From CAYLRF01 sp964385995 (GTDB lineage: Bacteria > Bacillota > Clostridia > Lachnospirales > Lachnospiraceae): DNA of 22,593 nucleotides. Below the pieces are notes generated by a model. That model was not told where the DNA came from. It saw only the letters and a program-made list of their open reading frames with translations, and did no database searches. This document shows, piece by piece, positions 1 to 6,470 of this stretch. Positions within the stretch are counted from its first letter, which is position 1; each line of letters starts with the position of its first letter. The translations under genes were made by a program, and so were the position numbers. The stretch lies in assembly GCA_964385995.1 (NCBI GenBank), contig CAYLRF010000027.1, positions 1 to 22,593 on the forward strand, in the 5' to 3' direction.

Positions 1-11
1 GTGTGTTATGT

Positions 12-40
12 TTGACGCGGGCGGGTGAATCAAGTACAAT
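12..40 (+). promoter_or_regulatory. Probable sigma-A promoter for aroK-yqeG
   Basis: TTGACG at 12-17 and TACAAT at 35-40 are separated by 17 bp, close to the vegetative consensus. The site lies about 60 bp upstream of the shikimate kinase start and no other gene intervenes. The call rests on motif and spacing only. Confidence 0.5.
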
Positions 41-103
41 AAGCGCCGGCAAAAGGGATTCACTTTAAACAGCGCGTCCGGCGCGCGGGAAAAGAGGTAA
101 AAA

Positions 104-622
104 TTGCGGGCGGGCGGTAACATATTTTTGACGGGTTTTATGGGGTGCGGGAAAAGCACGGTCGCCGCTGCCCTTAACCGCGTGTACGGTCTTTCGATCA
201 CCGAGATGGATGAAGTGATAGCCGTAAGCGAAGGCATGAGCGTGAGCGATATATTCGCCGCAAAGGGCGAGGAGTATTTTCGAGATCTTGAAACCGAACT
301 TCTGAAAAACATAAGTAAAGAGACGGGACGTGTGATTTCATGCGGGGGAGGCGCGATCCTGCGCGGGGAAAACGTAAAAATCATGAAAGAGTGCGGCAGG
401 ATAGTATATCTTACCGCGAGTCCCGAGACCGTCCTTAAGCGTGTGAGGGATAATGACGACAGACCGCTTTTAAGAGGCCGTAAAACCGTGCGGGACATTT
501 CGCGGCTGATGGACAAAAGAAAAGCGAAGTATGAGGCCGCGGCGGATATCATCGTCGCGACGGATGATAAGACGCCCGAAGAGATAGCGAGAGAAATCAT
601 GGAGCGAAGAGAGCCGTTATAA
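104..622 (+). CDS. aroK: Shikimate kinase
   Basis: This is the cytoplasmic enzyme that phosphorylates shikimate with ATP to give shikimate 3-phosphate, the fifth step of the chorismate pathway. The 172-residue length is normal for the family. The P-loop GFMGCGKST is at residues 11-19, the substrate-binding Asp is D36 (EMDE), Arg is R60 (YFR), the GGG loop is at 81-83, and the lid Arg is in DRPLL (R120). The start is a TTG at 104, chosen because AAAGAGGT lies just upstream (91-98) and the family begins shortly before the P-loop. yqeG begins two bases after the stop, so the two are probably cotranscribed. aroE and aroD lie nearby, consistent with a partly dispersed aro cluster. Confidence 0.95.
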   Translation: MRAGGNIFLTGFMGCGKSTVAAALNRVYGLSITEMDEVIAVSEGMSVSDIFAAKGEEYFRDLETELLKNISKETGRVISCGGGAILRGENVKIMKECGRIVYLTASPETVLKRVRDNDDRPLLRGRKTVRDISRLMDKRKAKYEAAADIIVATDDKTPEEIAREIMERREPL

Positions 623-624
623 GT

Positions 625-1155
625 ATGTTGGAGAAATTTTATCCGAGCGAGATCGCCCGCTCGGCATATGAGATACCGTACGAAAAATTATACGAAGAAG
701 GCTACAGGGGACTTATTTTCGACATAGATAATACCCTCGTGCCGCATGACGCGCCGGCTGACGACAGAAGCGTGAAACTTTTCGCGCGTCTTAAAGAGAT
801 CGGGTTTAAATGCTGTCTGCTTTCAAACAACAACGAAAATCGCGTTCAGATGTTTAATAAGGACATACACGCCTTTTATATATCGGGAGCGGGCAAGCCG
901 TCCGCGAAAAGTTACATAAAGGCCGTGGAAATGATGGATCTGTCCGCCCTAAATACCGTAGCGGTAGGCGATCAGCTCCTGACCGACATTCTGGGTGCGA
1001 AAAACGCCGGGATTCGAGACATCTTGGTGACGCCTATCGCCGCGTGGGAGCCGATGAGGATAAGGATAAAGAGAGTGGCGGAAAAGATTATTTTCTTTTT
1101 CTATCACAGACGCGAGAGAAAGAAAACGGGTGAGCCGGAAAAGCAGCCGGGATGA
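625..1155 (+). CDS. yqeG: YqeG family HAD IIIA-type phosphatase
   Basis: A 176-residue HAD-superfamily protein of the YqeG type, a family predicted to be a cytoplasmic phosphatase whose substrate I cannot name. HAD motif I is DIDNTL at residues 33-38 (nucleophile D33, acid/base D35). Motif II is the Ser of LLSNNN (S67), motif III is the Lys in GAGKPSAK (K91), and motif IV is GDQLLTD at 115-121. The tail from about 155 to 176 is strongly basic. It follows aroK with a two-base gap. In Bacillus subtilis yqeG lies next to yqeH and aroE, so its place beside aroE here is a conserved association, although aroE is on the other strand. The gene ends at a degenerate repeat tract. Confidence 0.9.
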   Translation: MLEKFYPSEIARSAYEIPYEKLYEEGYRGLIFDIDNTLVPHDAPADDRSVKLFARLKEIGFKCCLLSNNNENRVQMFNKDIHAFYISGAGKPSAKSYIKAVEMMDLSALNTVAVGDQLLTDILGAKNAGIRDILVTPIAAWEPMRIRIKRVAEKIIFFFYHRRERKKTGEPEKQPG

Positions 1156-1160
1156 AGCGC

Positions 1161-1255
1161 GTAAGACGGCGTGACAGACGGTGAGACGGCGTGAGAGACG
1201 GTGTGAGAGATGGTGAGACGGCGCGTGCGAGACGGCGAGTGAGACGTAAGACGGG
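1161..1255. repeat. Degenerate tandem repeat between yqeG and aroE
   Basis: The region between the convergent yqeG and aroE consists of variant copies of a roughly 10-bp unit, GTGAGACGGC, in forms such as GTGACAGACG, GTGAGAGACG and GAGTGAGACG. No rho-independent terminator is visible. Open frames across it are by-products of the repeat and were not called as genes. Confidence 0.75.
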
Positions 1256-1276
1256 TTCGGCCGCCGGACGCTCACC

Positions 1277-2140
1277 CTATGAGAAATATTTTTCTTTTAT
1301 TATGTCGGTCGGCATTTCTTTTCCCGTCCACAGCTCAAATGATTTCGCACCCTGATACAGCAGCATGTAAAGACCGTTCATGGTCCGGCAGCCCGCTTCG
1401 CGCGCCATGCGAAGGAGCATGGTCTCACGGGGGTTATAAATAACGTCCGCCACGATCAGATCTCTATGAAATACTGAGGGGTCTTTAATGATACAGCGGT
1501 CAGTGTCAGGCGCCATTCCGACGGGAGTTCCGTTCGTTAAGATTAAGCTTTCTGATATTTCCCGCTTTAATACCGACTCATCGTCAAAGTCATAGAGAGT
1601 CACGCGGCAGCGGGTGCGTTCGTTTAATCGGGAGACTATCCGCTTAGCCCTCTCAAAGAATCCGTCATGTATGCTAAATACCGAGATTTCCGAAAGGCCG
1701 TCGATGGCGGCCTGGGCGAGTACGGCAGTCGCGGCTCCTCCCGCGCCCAAAAGGGTCATTTTTTTTCCGACGAGTTCAAAACCGGCGTCCTTTGCCGCGC
1801 GCATAAATCCGATTCCGTCAGTGGTATATCCGGTGAGAACTCCGCCGTCATTTACGACGGTGTTTACCGCGCCGATGATTTCGGAGGCGGGGGAGAGCCT
1901 GTCGCAAAGCGAAGCCATGATATTTTTCCCCGGCATAGTGACGTTAAAGCCCCGCGCTCCCAGCGTGCGAAGCCCCGTAACCGCCGCCTTCATTCGCTCT
2001 TCGGTCACGTCAAACGCCAGATACACGTAGTCAAGGCCGAGCAGTCTGAACGCTTCGTTGTGCATCATCGGGGAAATGCTGTGCGACACGGGACTTCCCA
2101 AAAGGCCCGTAAGCACCGTGCTTCCTGTTATATTACTCAT
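1277..2140 (-). CDS. aroE: Shikimate dehydrogenase (NADP+)
   Basis: This enzyme reduces 3-dehydroshikimate to shikimate with NADPH, the fourth step of the chorismate pathway. Length is 287 residues, usual for AroE. The shikimate-binding motif GSPVSHSISPMMHN is at 15-28. The catalytic Lys is K72 in NVTMPGK, with N93 and D108 (TTDGIG) as further substrate ligands. The Rossmann glycine motif is GAGGAA at 132-137. The C-terminal part holds the usual NGLYMLLYQGA-like sequence. AAAGGA about 10 bases upstream of the ATG supports the start. It is convergent with yqeG and divergent from aroD. Confidence 0.96.
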   Translation of the reverse strand: MSNITGSTVLTGLLGSPVSHSISPMMHNEAFRLLGLDYVYLAFDVTEERMKAAVTGLRTLGARGFNVTMPGKNIMASLCDRLSPASEIIGAVNTVVNDGGVLTGYTTDGIGFMRAAKDAGFELVGKKMTLLGAGGAATAVLAQAAIDGLSEISVFSIHDGFFERAKRIVSRLNERTRCRVTLYDFDDESVLKREISESLILTNGTPVGMAPDTDRCIIKDPSVFHRDLIVADVIYNPRETMLLRMAREAGCRTMNGLYMLLYQGAKSFELWTGKEMPTDIIKEKYFS

Positions 2141-2503
2141 GGCTGTAAATTCCTTTCTGCTGTCTTTGATGTTTATTTTCTAATGTTTAAAAGCTTCGCG
2201 TTTTTAAGACGCTCCCCTGAAGTCGCGTTCCTTTTCGCGCGTTCTTGTTCGCGTCATCTTTTAGCAAACAACGTGTTAAACCGCAGGATCCCGGGGCCGT
2301 ACTGCCGATTCCGGCAAATATCCGTGACCGGTTTTCGAGAGTATGGCTTAACGGTTAGGACCGTAAAAGCCGTGTTATATTTCCTGCCGGGCGAAGGACG
2401 GGAGAGTGTTAAAGAAGCGGCCTTAGCGCCGAACCGGTATTTATTATACTGTATTTTATAACAAAGTCATAGCCTTTAAGCTACAAAAAAGACGAAACCC
2501 GTG
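2141..2503. other. Divergent aroE-aroD intergenic region, no gene seen
   Basis: This stretch lies between the aroE start (reverse strand) and the aroD promoter. An open frame crosses it on the plus strand, but it overlaps aroE and has no ribosome binding site or recognisable protein. A TATAAT reading leftward is present near 2449-2454 without a good -35 partner. I see no terminator, tRNA or known riboswitch. Confidence 0.4.
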
Positions 2504-2531
2504 TTGACAAGGTAAACATTTTTGCTATGAT
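2504..2531 (+). promoter_or_regulatory. Sigma-A promoter for aroD
   Basis: A perfect TTGACA (2504-2509) and a TATGAT (2526-2531) are 16 bp apart, pointing towards aroD. Transcription from here gives a leader of about 145 nt before the aroD start at 2684. Confidence 0.7.
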
Positions 2532-2578
2532 AATCCCGTCGGCGCAATTTACGAAGATTATCAAGGTCGGCGTGTGAA

Positions 2579-2660
2579 AGGCGTCCGCGACGCACGCAAA
2601 AAAGAGATCAAAATGCCCGGCCTATAAAAGTGGCGTCGCATTTGTCTAGGCGGGACGCCT
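2579..2660 (+). promoter_or_regulatory. Nested-stem leader RNA element upstream of aroD
   Basis: The aroD leader can fold into one long interrupted stem. AGGCGTCC (2579-2586) pairs with GGACGCCT (2653-2660). Directly inside, GCGACGC (2587-2593) pairs with GCGTCGC (2633-2639). The 3' side has a 13-nt bulge (2640-2652) and the apical part is about 39 nt. All 15 contiguous bases of the 5' arm are paired. The element ends 10 bases before the aroD ribosome binding site (AAAGGG, 2671-2676). I do not recognise it as a known riboswitch or T-box. A regulatory role is inference from position and pairing. Confidence 0.4.
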
Positions 2661-2683
2661 GAGATAAAGAAAAGGGTTGTTTT

Positions 2684-3652
2684 ATGAAGCCGGTCACGGT
2701 AAGAGGCGTAAGGATAGGCGAGGGGATACCTAAGATATGCGTGCCGATCATGGGTCGGGACGTCAAGGAGATACAAAAAGCCGCGGCGGATCTTCGCGAA
2801 GCGCCCTGCGACATGGTTGAGTGGAGGGCGGATGCTTACCGGGACGCGACGGACCCAGAAAAACTTTCGGATGCGCTTCACATGCTTCGAGAGGAGCTTT
2901 CCGATAAGCCGCTTCTTTTCACATATCGCACGGAAGGAAATATCTTTTCGCGGAGAGATACCGCCGCGGGAAGAGATACCCTTACGGACCGCGGCGGCAT
3001 ACACGCGGGCGGCGCGGACGGTTGGGCGTGTCATGACGGCAGCGTGGAAAGCGACGGTCTTACGGAACGCGGCGGAGTATACGCGGACGGAAGCGCGGAT
3101 GGTTGGACGTGCCATGACAGCGCCGCAGAAGGTGAGGGCTTTACGGGCCGCGGCGGAGTATACGCGGACGATGAGTACGTACGCGTAAATACGGCGGCGA
3201 TCGAATCCGGATGTGCGGATATCATCGACGCGGAAGTCATTTCACGGGCGGCGTCGAAAAAAATAATAAATAAAGCTCATCGTCATCACATACCCGTGAT
3301 CGGCTCCTGCCATGATTTTTACGGCACCCCCGACAGGGACGGGATACTAAAAATCCTTAAAGAGGAAGATGATTCCGGCGCTGACATTCTAAAAGTCGCG
3401 GTGACGCCGAAGTCCGAGGAAGACGTCCTTACGCTTCTTTGCGCCACATACGAGATGACGAATCGCCTTACGGATAAGCCCGTTATCTCCATGTCCATGT
3501 CGGGCATGGGCGTCATAAGCCGCGTCGCGGGAGAGATGTTCGGTTCGGCGGTTACTTTCGGATATGCGGGCGAAAAATCCGCGCCCGGCCAGCTCGCCGC
3601 GGGTAAACTTAAAGAGGTGCTTGACATACTTCACGAGGCGGCGGCGGATTGA
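2684..3652 (+). CDS. aroD: Type I 3-dehydroquinate dehydratase with repeat insertion
   Basis: This enzyme dehydrates 3-dehydroquinate to 3-dehydroshikimate through a Schiff-base lysine, the third step of the chorismate pathway. The TIM-barrel landmarks are present: MVEWRAD (44-50), LLFTYR (77-82), SCHDF (208-212, catalytic H210), ILKVAV (235-240, Schiff-base K237), SMSGMGVISR (271-280) and SAPGQ (299-303). At 322 residues it is about 70 longer than the usual 250 or so. The extra length lies between FTYRTEG and VNTAAIESG, roughly residues 94-166, and is made of two and a half copies of a 26-27-residue unit. All catalytic residues remain and the frame stays open, so the enzyme is probably active. 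AAAGGG upstream supports the ATG. Confidence 0.93.
   Translation: MKPVTVRGVRIGEGIPKICVPIMGRDVKEIQKAAADLREAPCDMVEWRADAYRDATDPEKLSDALHMLREELSDKPLLFTYRTEGNIFSRRDTAAGRDTLTDRGGIHAGGADGWACHDGSVESDGLTERGGVYADGSADGWTCHDSAAEGEGFTGRGGVYADDEYVRVNTAAIESGCADIIDAEVISRAASKKIINKAHRHHIPVIGSCHDFYGTPDRDGILKILKEEDDSGADILKVAVTPKSEEDVLTLLCATYEMTNRLTDKPVISMSMSGMGVISRVAGEMFGSAVTFGYAGEKSAPGQLAAGKLKEVLDILHEAAAD
2981..3178 (+). repeat. In-frame tandem repeat inside aroD
   Basis: Unit 1 (2981-3058, 26 codons) and unit 2 (3059-3139, 27 codons) are followed by a partial third copy (3140 to about 3178). The encoded pattern is [LF]T-x-RGG[IV][YH]A-x-G-x-ADGW-x-CHD followed by an acidic, Ser/Gly-rich spacer. The copies differ at several codons, so this is a diverged duplication and not an assembly stutter. 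Confidence 0.85.
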
Positions 3653-3668
3653 TTCGTCGAAATTTTGT

Positions 3669-3764
3669 GACGCGCGAGGGCGAGTCGGAAAAGAGGAAAG
3701 TTTGGAAGTAAACTTCCAAAACTACCTTTATGACGCGCTAAAGCGCGTCGGAAAAGAGGAAAGT
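3669..3764 (+). repeat. 63-bp-period duplication of the HIT gene start region
   Basis: A 33-bp unit, made of a hairpin followed by GGAAAAGAGGAAAGT, occurs at 3669-3701 and again at 3732-3764. The second copy holds the hairpin GACGCGC-TAAA-GCGCGTC (3732-3749); the first holds a one-mismatch version with loop GAGG. Between the copies lies another perfect hairpin with the same TAAA loop, TTTGGAAG paired with CTTCCAAA (3701-3720). The period is divisible by three, so the duplicated ribosome binding site is followed by an in-frame TTG at 3702, 21 codons before the HIT ATG. Confidence 0.75.
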
Positions 3765-4175
3765 ATGAAAGAGGAAAGCTGTATTTTTTGCGGGATCGCG
3801 CGCGGGGACATTCCTTCGGCGACGCTTTACGAGGATGATGATTTTCGGGTGATACTTGATATTTCCCCGGCGTCCGACGGGCACGCGCTTATCATCCCGA
3901 AGGAGCATTACGATGACATTTACGGGCTTGATGAGGTTACAGCCTCGAAGGCTCTCGTGCTCGCGAAGGATATCGCCGCGAAGCTTAAAAGCGTCATGGA
4001 ATGTGACGGCTTAAATATTCTTCAAAATAACGGAGAAGCGGCGGGTCAGAGCGTAAGTCATTTTCACATTCACCTGATTCCCAGATATAAAGGCGACAAA
4101 GTGAATATCGGGTGGAAGCACGGGAAGCTGAGTGACGAATTAAAAGACAGGATATTAAAAGCGTTTGCGAAGTAA
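3765..4175 (+). CDS. HIT family protein (histidine triad hydrolase)
   Basis: A 136-residue protein of the HIT superfamily (Hint/HinT-like), cytoplasmic nucleotide phosphoramidases or hydrolases acting on adenosine-linked substrates; the true substrate is unknown. It opens with the zinc-type CIFC (C6, C9), has H48 in PKEH, and carries the histidine triad H99-x-H101-x-H103 in SHFHIHLIPR, followed by the C-terminal helix. The ATG at 3765 is chosen because AGAGGA lies just upstream and CIFCGI at residue 6 is the normal N-terminus. An in-frame TTG at 3702 with a duplicated ribosome binding site could give a form 21 residues longer. The sigma factor gene overlaps or abuts its 3' end. Confidence 0.93.
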   Translation: MKEESCIFCGIARGDIPSATLYEDDDFRVILDISPASDGHALIIPKEHYDDIYGLDEVTASKALVLAKDIAAKLKSVMECDGLNILQNNGEAAGQSVSHFHIHLIPRYKGDKVNIGWKHGKLSDELKDRILKAFAK

Positions 4176-4770
4176 CACAACCGTGGAGGATAAAGATCCT
4201 GTCTCACAAAATGCCGGGTTTGAGAACGCTTACAGGACGTTCGGACCCGAGATTTACGCCGCCTGTCTTAAGATGACGTCCGACGCCGAACACGCCAAAG
4301 AGCTCACACAGCAGGCGTTTGTGAATTTTATGGAGCGCGGTTCGGCTCTTTGTGGGGAACAAAAGGGCGTAAGGCATGAAAAAGCCTACATAATGAAGAT
4401 CGCCGAGAATCTTTTCTATACGCACTGCCGGAAAAACGCCGGAGTGCGCTGTGAGGATTTCTCGGGCGAATGTGACCCTAAAACGCCCGCCGCAAATTTT
4501 CCTCTCTGTGAGAGCCCCGAGGAAATTTACTTCGCGGCTCAAAGCGAGCGGGAAAGACAAGATCTGGCCCGGGACATACTGGCGCAGCTTAAATCGCACG
4601 ATTCGGGCTGGTATGACGCCGTGAGGCTTGTCATCTGCGAGGATATGCCGCATGATGAGGCGGCGAGGCTGCTGGGAGTGTCAAAGGTATGTCTTTACGG
4701 CAGGCTTTATCGGGCGAAACGCTGGATGCGCGAGAAATTCGGCGGGATTTTACGCGAGAGTGATCCGTAA
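4165..4770 (+). CDS. ECF-like sigma-70 family RNA polymerase sigma factor
   Basis: A 201-residue protein with the two domains of a group 4 sigma factor. Region 2 lies at about residues 22-95 (FGPEIYAACLKMTSDAEHAKELTQQAF, then KAYIMKIAENLFYTHCRK). Region 4 is a helix-turn-helix at about 135-192 (DMPHDEAARLLGVSKVCLYGRLYRAKRWM). A linker of about 40 residues joins them. The start is uncertain: TTG at 4165 overlaps the end of the HIT gene by 11 bases and has AGGA 13 bases upstream, while GTG at 4183 is also in frame but has no ribosome binding site. No anti-sigma factor lies beside it, as the next gene is convergent murG. Target promoters cannot be deduced. Confidence 0.8.
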   Translation: MRSNTTVEDKDPVSQNAGFENAYRTFGPEIYAACLKMTSDAEHAKELTQQAFVNFMERGSALCGEQKGVRHEKAYIMKIAENLFYTHCRKNAGVRCEDFSGECDPKTPAANFPLCESPEEIYFAAQSERERQDLARDILAQLKSHDSGWYDAVRLVICEDMPHDEAARLLGVSKVCLYGRLYRAKRWMREKFGGILRESDP

Positions 4771-4798
4771 ACGCGAAAATAAAAGCGGCTCCGCAATC

Positions 4799-5842
4799 TT
4801 AAGCCGATACTTCTTCGATAAGAGAAACGATGGTTTGAACCGCGTCGGGGGACTTTGCCTCGCTCATGGCGGCGATATAATCCCCGCGGCGCTTATATAA
4901 ACTTCCGATCGCGTCCTTTAGCGTATCGTCCGTGATATGCTCCTCATAAAGCACCATACTAAAGCCACGCCGCTTAAAGGAATCGGCGTTTAAGATCTGA
5001 TCACCCCGGCTTGCGTTTCTGGTAAGCGGGATGAGAAGGTTCGGCTTTTTAAGCGCCAGAAGTTCGCATATCGCGTTGGCGCCCGCTCTGGAGACTACTA
5101 TGTCCGCGAGGGCGAGTAAGTCTTTCATATCTTCGGCGGCATATTCAAACTGCGCGTATCCTGATGTTTCACAAAGCTCGTCGGCTTTTTTCCCCTTGCC
5201 GCACAGATGGACGATGTTAAAATCACCGAGCAGATCAGGGAGAATGTTTCGAATCGCTTCGTTTATCGCGGCGGAACCCTGACTTCCCCCGATGACAAGA
5301 ATAACGGGCTTATCGTCATTAAAGCCGCAAAGACGCCTGCCCGTGTCTTTGCTTCCGCGAAAAAGCTCGGCTCTTATCGGAAGGCCCGTAAGTACCGCCT
5401 TTTTCCTCGGGAGATGTTCGATGGTCTCGGGGAAATTGCAGCAGATCCTGCGGGCGGATGAAAACGCCAGCTTATTGGCGAGTCCCGGCGTCATATCTGA
5501 CTCGTGAATGATGACAGGGACGCGGTTTAATTTTCCGGCGAGGGCTACGGGTACGGATACGAAGCCGCCCTTAGAGAAGATCACGTCGGGCTTTAGGCGC
5601 CTTACGAGTTTGTTCGCCTCAAAAAATCCCTTCACCACGCGGAAAGCGTCCGTGAAATTCTTCGCGCTCAGATATCTGCGCAGTTTTCCCGATGAAATGC
5701 CGTGATAGGTTATGCCGCAGGGCTCTGTAAGCTCCCGCTCAATGCCCGAGTACGATCCCACGTAATGGATATCGTATCCGCGTTCCTTTAGGGCGTCAAA
5801 AAGGGCGATGTTCGGTGTTACGTGGCCCGCCGTTCCGCCGCC
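4799..5842 (-). CDS. murG: MurG, 5' end lost in assembly gap
   Basis: This is the UDP-N-acetylglucosamine--N-acetylmuramyl-pentapeptide pyrophosphoryl-undecaprenol GlcNAc transferase, the GT28 enzyme that makes lipid II at the inner face of the membrane. The readable part is 347 codons and starts directly with GGGTAGHVTPN, the N-terminal glycine loop that normally lies a few residues after Met. Only about 6-8 codons are therefore missing inside the N run. Further landmarks are FSKGGFVSVPVALA, VIHESDMTPGLANKL, VIGGSQGSAAINE (glycine loop 2), VVSRAGANAICELLALKKPNLLIPL and the C-terminal LIEEV helix. A GTG further in could be mistaken for a start, but it would remove the catalytic loop. It is convergent with the sigma factor gene, 28 bp away. 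Confidence 0.95.
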   Translation of the reverse strand, partial: GGGTAGHVTPNIALFDALKERGYDIHYVGSYSGIERELTEPCGITYHGISSGKLRRYLSAKNFTDAFRVVKGFFEANKLVRRLKPDVIFSKGGFVSVPVALAGKLNRVPVIIHESDMTPGLANKLAFSSARRICCNFPETIEHLPRKKAVLTGLPIRAELFRGSKDTGRRLCGFNDDKPVILVIGGSQGSAAINEAIRNILPDLLGDFNIVHLCGKGKKADELCETSGYAQFEYAAEDMKDLLALADIVVSRAGANAICELLALKKPNLLIPLTRNASRGDQILNADSFKRRGFSMVLYEEHITDDTLKDAIGSLYKRRGDYIAAMSEAKSPDAVQTIVSLIEEVSA

Positions 5843-5942
5843 NNNNNNNNNNNNNNNNNNNNNNNNNNNNNNNNNNNNNNNNNNNNNNNNNNNNNNNNNN
5901 NNNNNNNNNNNNNNNNNNNNNNNNNNNNNNNNNNNNNNNNNN
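5843..5942. other. Assembly gap (100 N)
   Basis: Exactly 100 N, the usual placeholder for a gap of unknown size. It hides the start codon and promoter of murG. It could also hide other genes. Confidence 0.99.
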
Positions 5943-6035
5943 TTTCGCGTGAGTTTTTCGGAAGATCCAAATCCCGTTGCCGCTGCCCGCGTTGTGCTGT
6001 GTTCAAATGTTCGGCCGCGGCGGGCGGTGTCTCGT

Positions 6036-6089
6036 GTATCGCGACGGTGGTTTTAGGGAAGCGTATCGCGACGCAGATTTCGGGAAGGT
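6036..6089. repeat. 27-bp tandem duplication next to the first gap
   Basis: Two adjacent units, 6036-6062 and 6063-6089, both start GTATCGCGACG and contain GGGAAG near the end, with a diverged middle. The rest of 5943-6150 shows no gene apart from the ribosome binding site AAGGAGG just before the TSCPD protein. Confidence 0.6.
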
Positions 6090-6150
6090 TTTATCGGTAC
6101 AGATCGGGATGAAAGGTGAGGTGTCGTAAAGGACCAAGAAGGAGGATATT

Positions 6151-6417
6151 ATGTTTCATTACGATTACAGGACAAAGAACACATGTTCGCAGGTTATCAG
6201 CATGGATTTAGACGGTGACAGGGTTTATAACGTCCGATTCTTCGGAGGCTGCGACGGGAACCTTAAGGCGATCCCGCGTCTTATCGACGGGTGGACCGTG
6301 GAGGAAATAGCGTCCAAGCTTTCGGGTGTCGAGTGCGGAATGCGCGGCACATCCTGCGCGGATCAGCTGGCGAGAGGCGTAAGAGAGGCGTATGAGGCCG
6401 AAAAAGCCGCCGTCTGA
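6151..6417 (+). CDS. TSCPD domain-containing protein (TIGR03905 type)
   Basis: An 88-residue protein made up almost entirely of the TSCPD domain, named for a conserved Thr-Ser-Cys-x-Asp motif, seen here as GTSCADQLA at 67-75. Other conserved features are TCSQVI near the N-terminus and FFGGCDGNLKAIPRLIDG at 31-47. Four cysteines (C12, C34, C62, C69) could bind metal. Related domains are found at the end of some class II ribonucleotide reductases. The small stand-alone version is common in clostridia and its function is unknown. AAGGAGG lies 5-11 bases upstream of the ATG, a strong start. Confidence 0.88.
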   Translation: MFHYDYRTKNTCSQVISMDLDGDRVYNVRFFGGCDGNLKAIPRLIDGWTVEEIASKLSGVECGMRGTSCADQLARGVREAYEAEKAAV

Positions 6418-6470
6418 GGCGGACTTTAAGGTTTTCGGGCGATCTGACGAAAGAGAGGGGAAATGCAAGC

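Noticed and set aside
1667..2461. 264-codon open frame on the plus strand over aroE and its upstream region
   Set aside because: It runs antisense to the clearly real aroE, has no ribosome binding site and encodes no recognisable protein.
2579..2660. Known riboswitch or T-box in the aroD leader
   Set aside because: No T-box AGGGTGGNACCGCG sequence and no core motif of a riboswitch class I can recall. It is kept only as an unassigned structured leader.
3669..3749. Rho-independent terminator for aroD made by the hairpins before the HIT gene
   Set aside because: The hairpins are perfect, but none is followed by a T-run.
3564..3764. N-terminal extension of the HIT frame back to 3564
   Set aside because: It overlaps the 3' end of aroD. 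The strong ribosome binding site and normal HIT N-terminus are at 3765. Only the TTG at 3702 is kept as an alternative.
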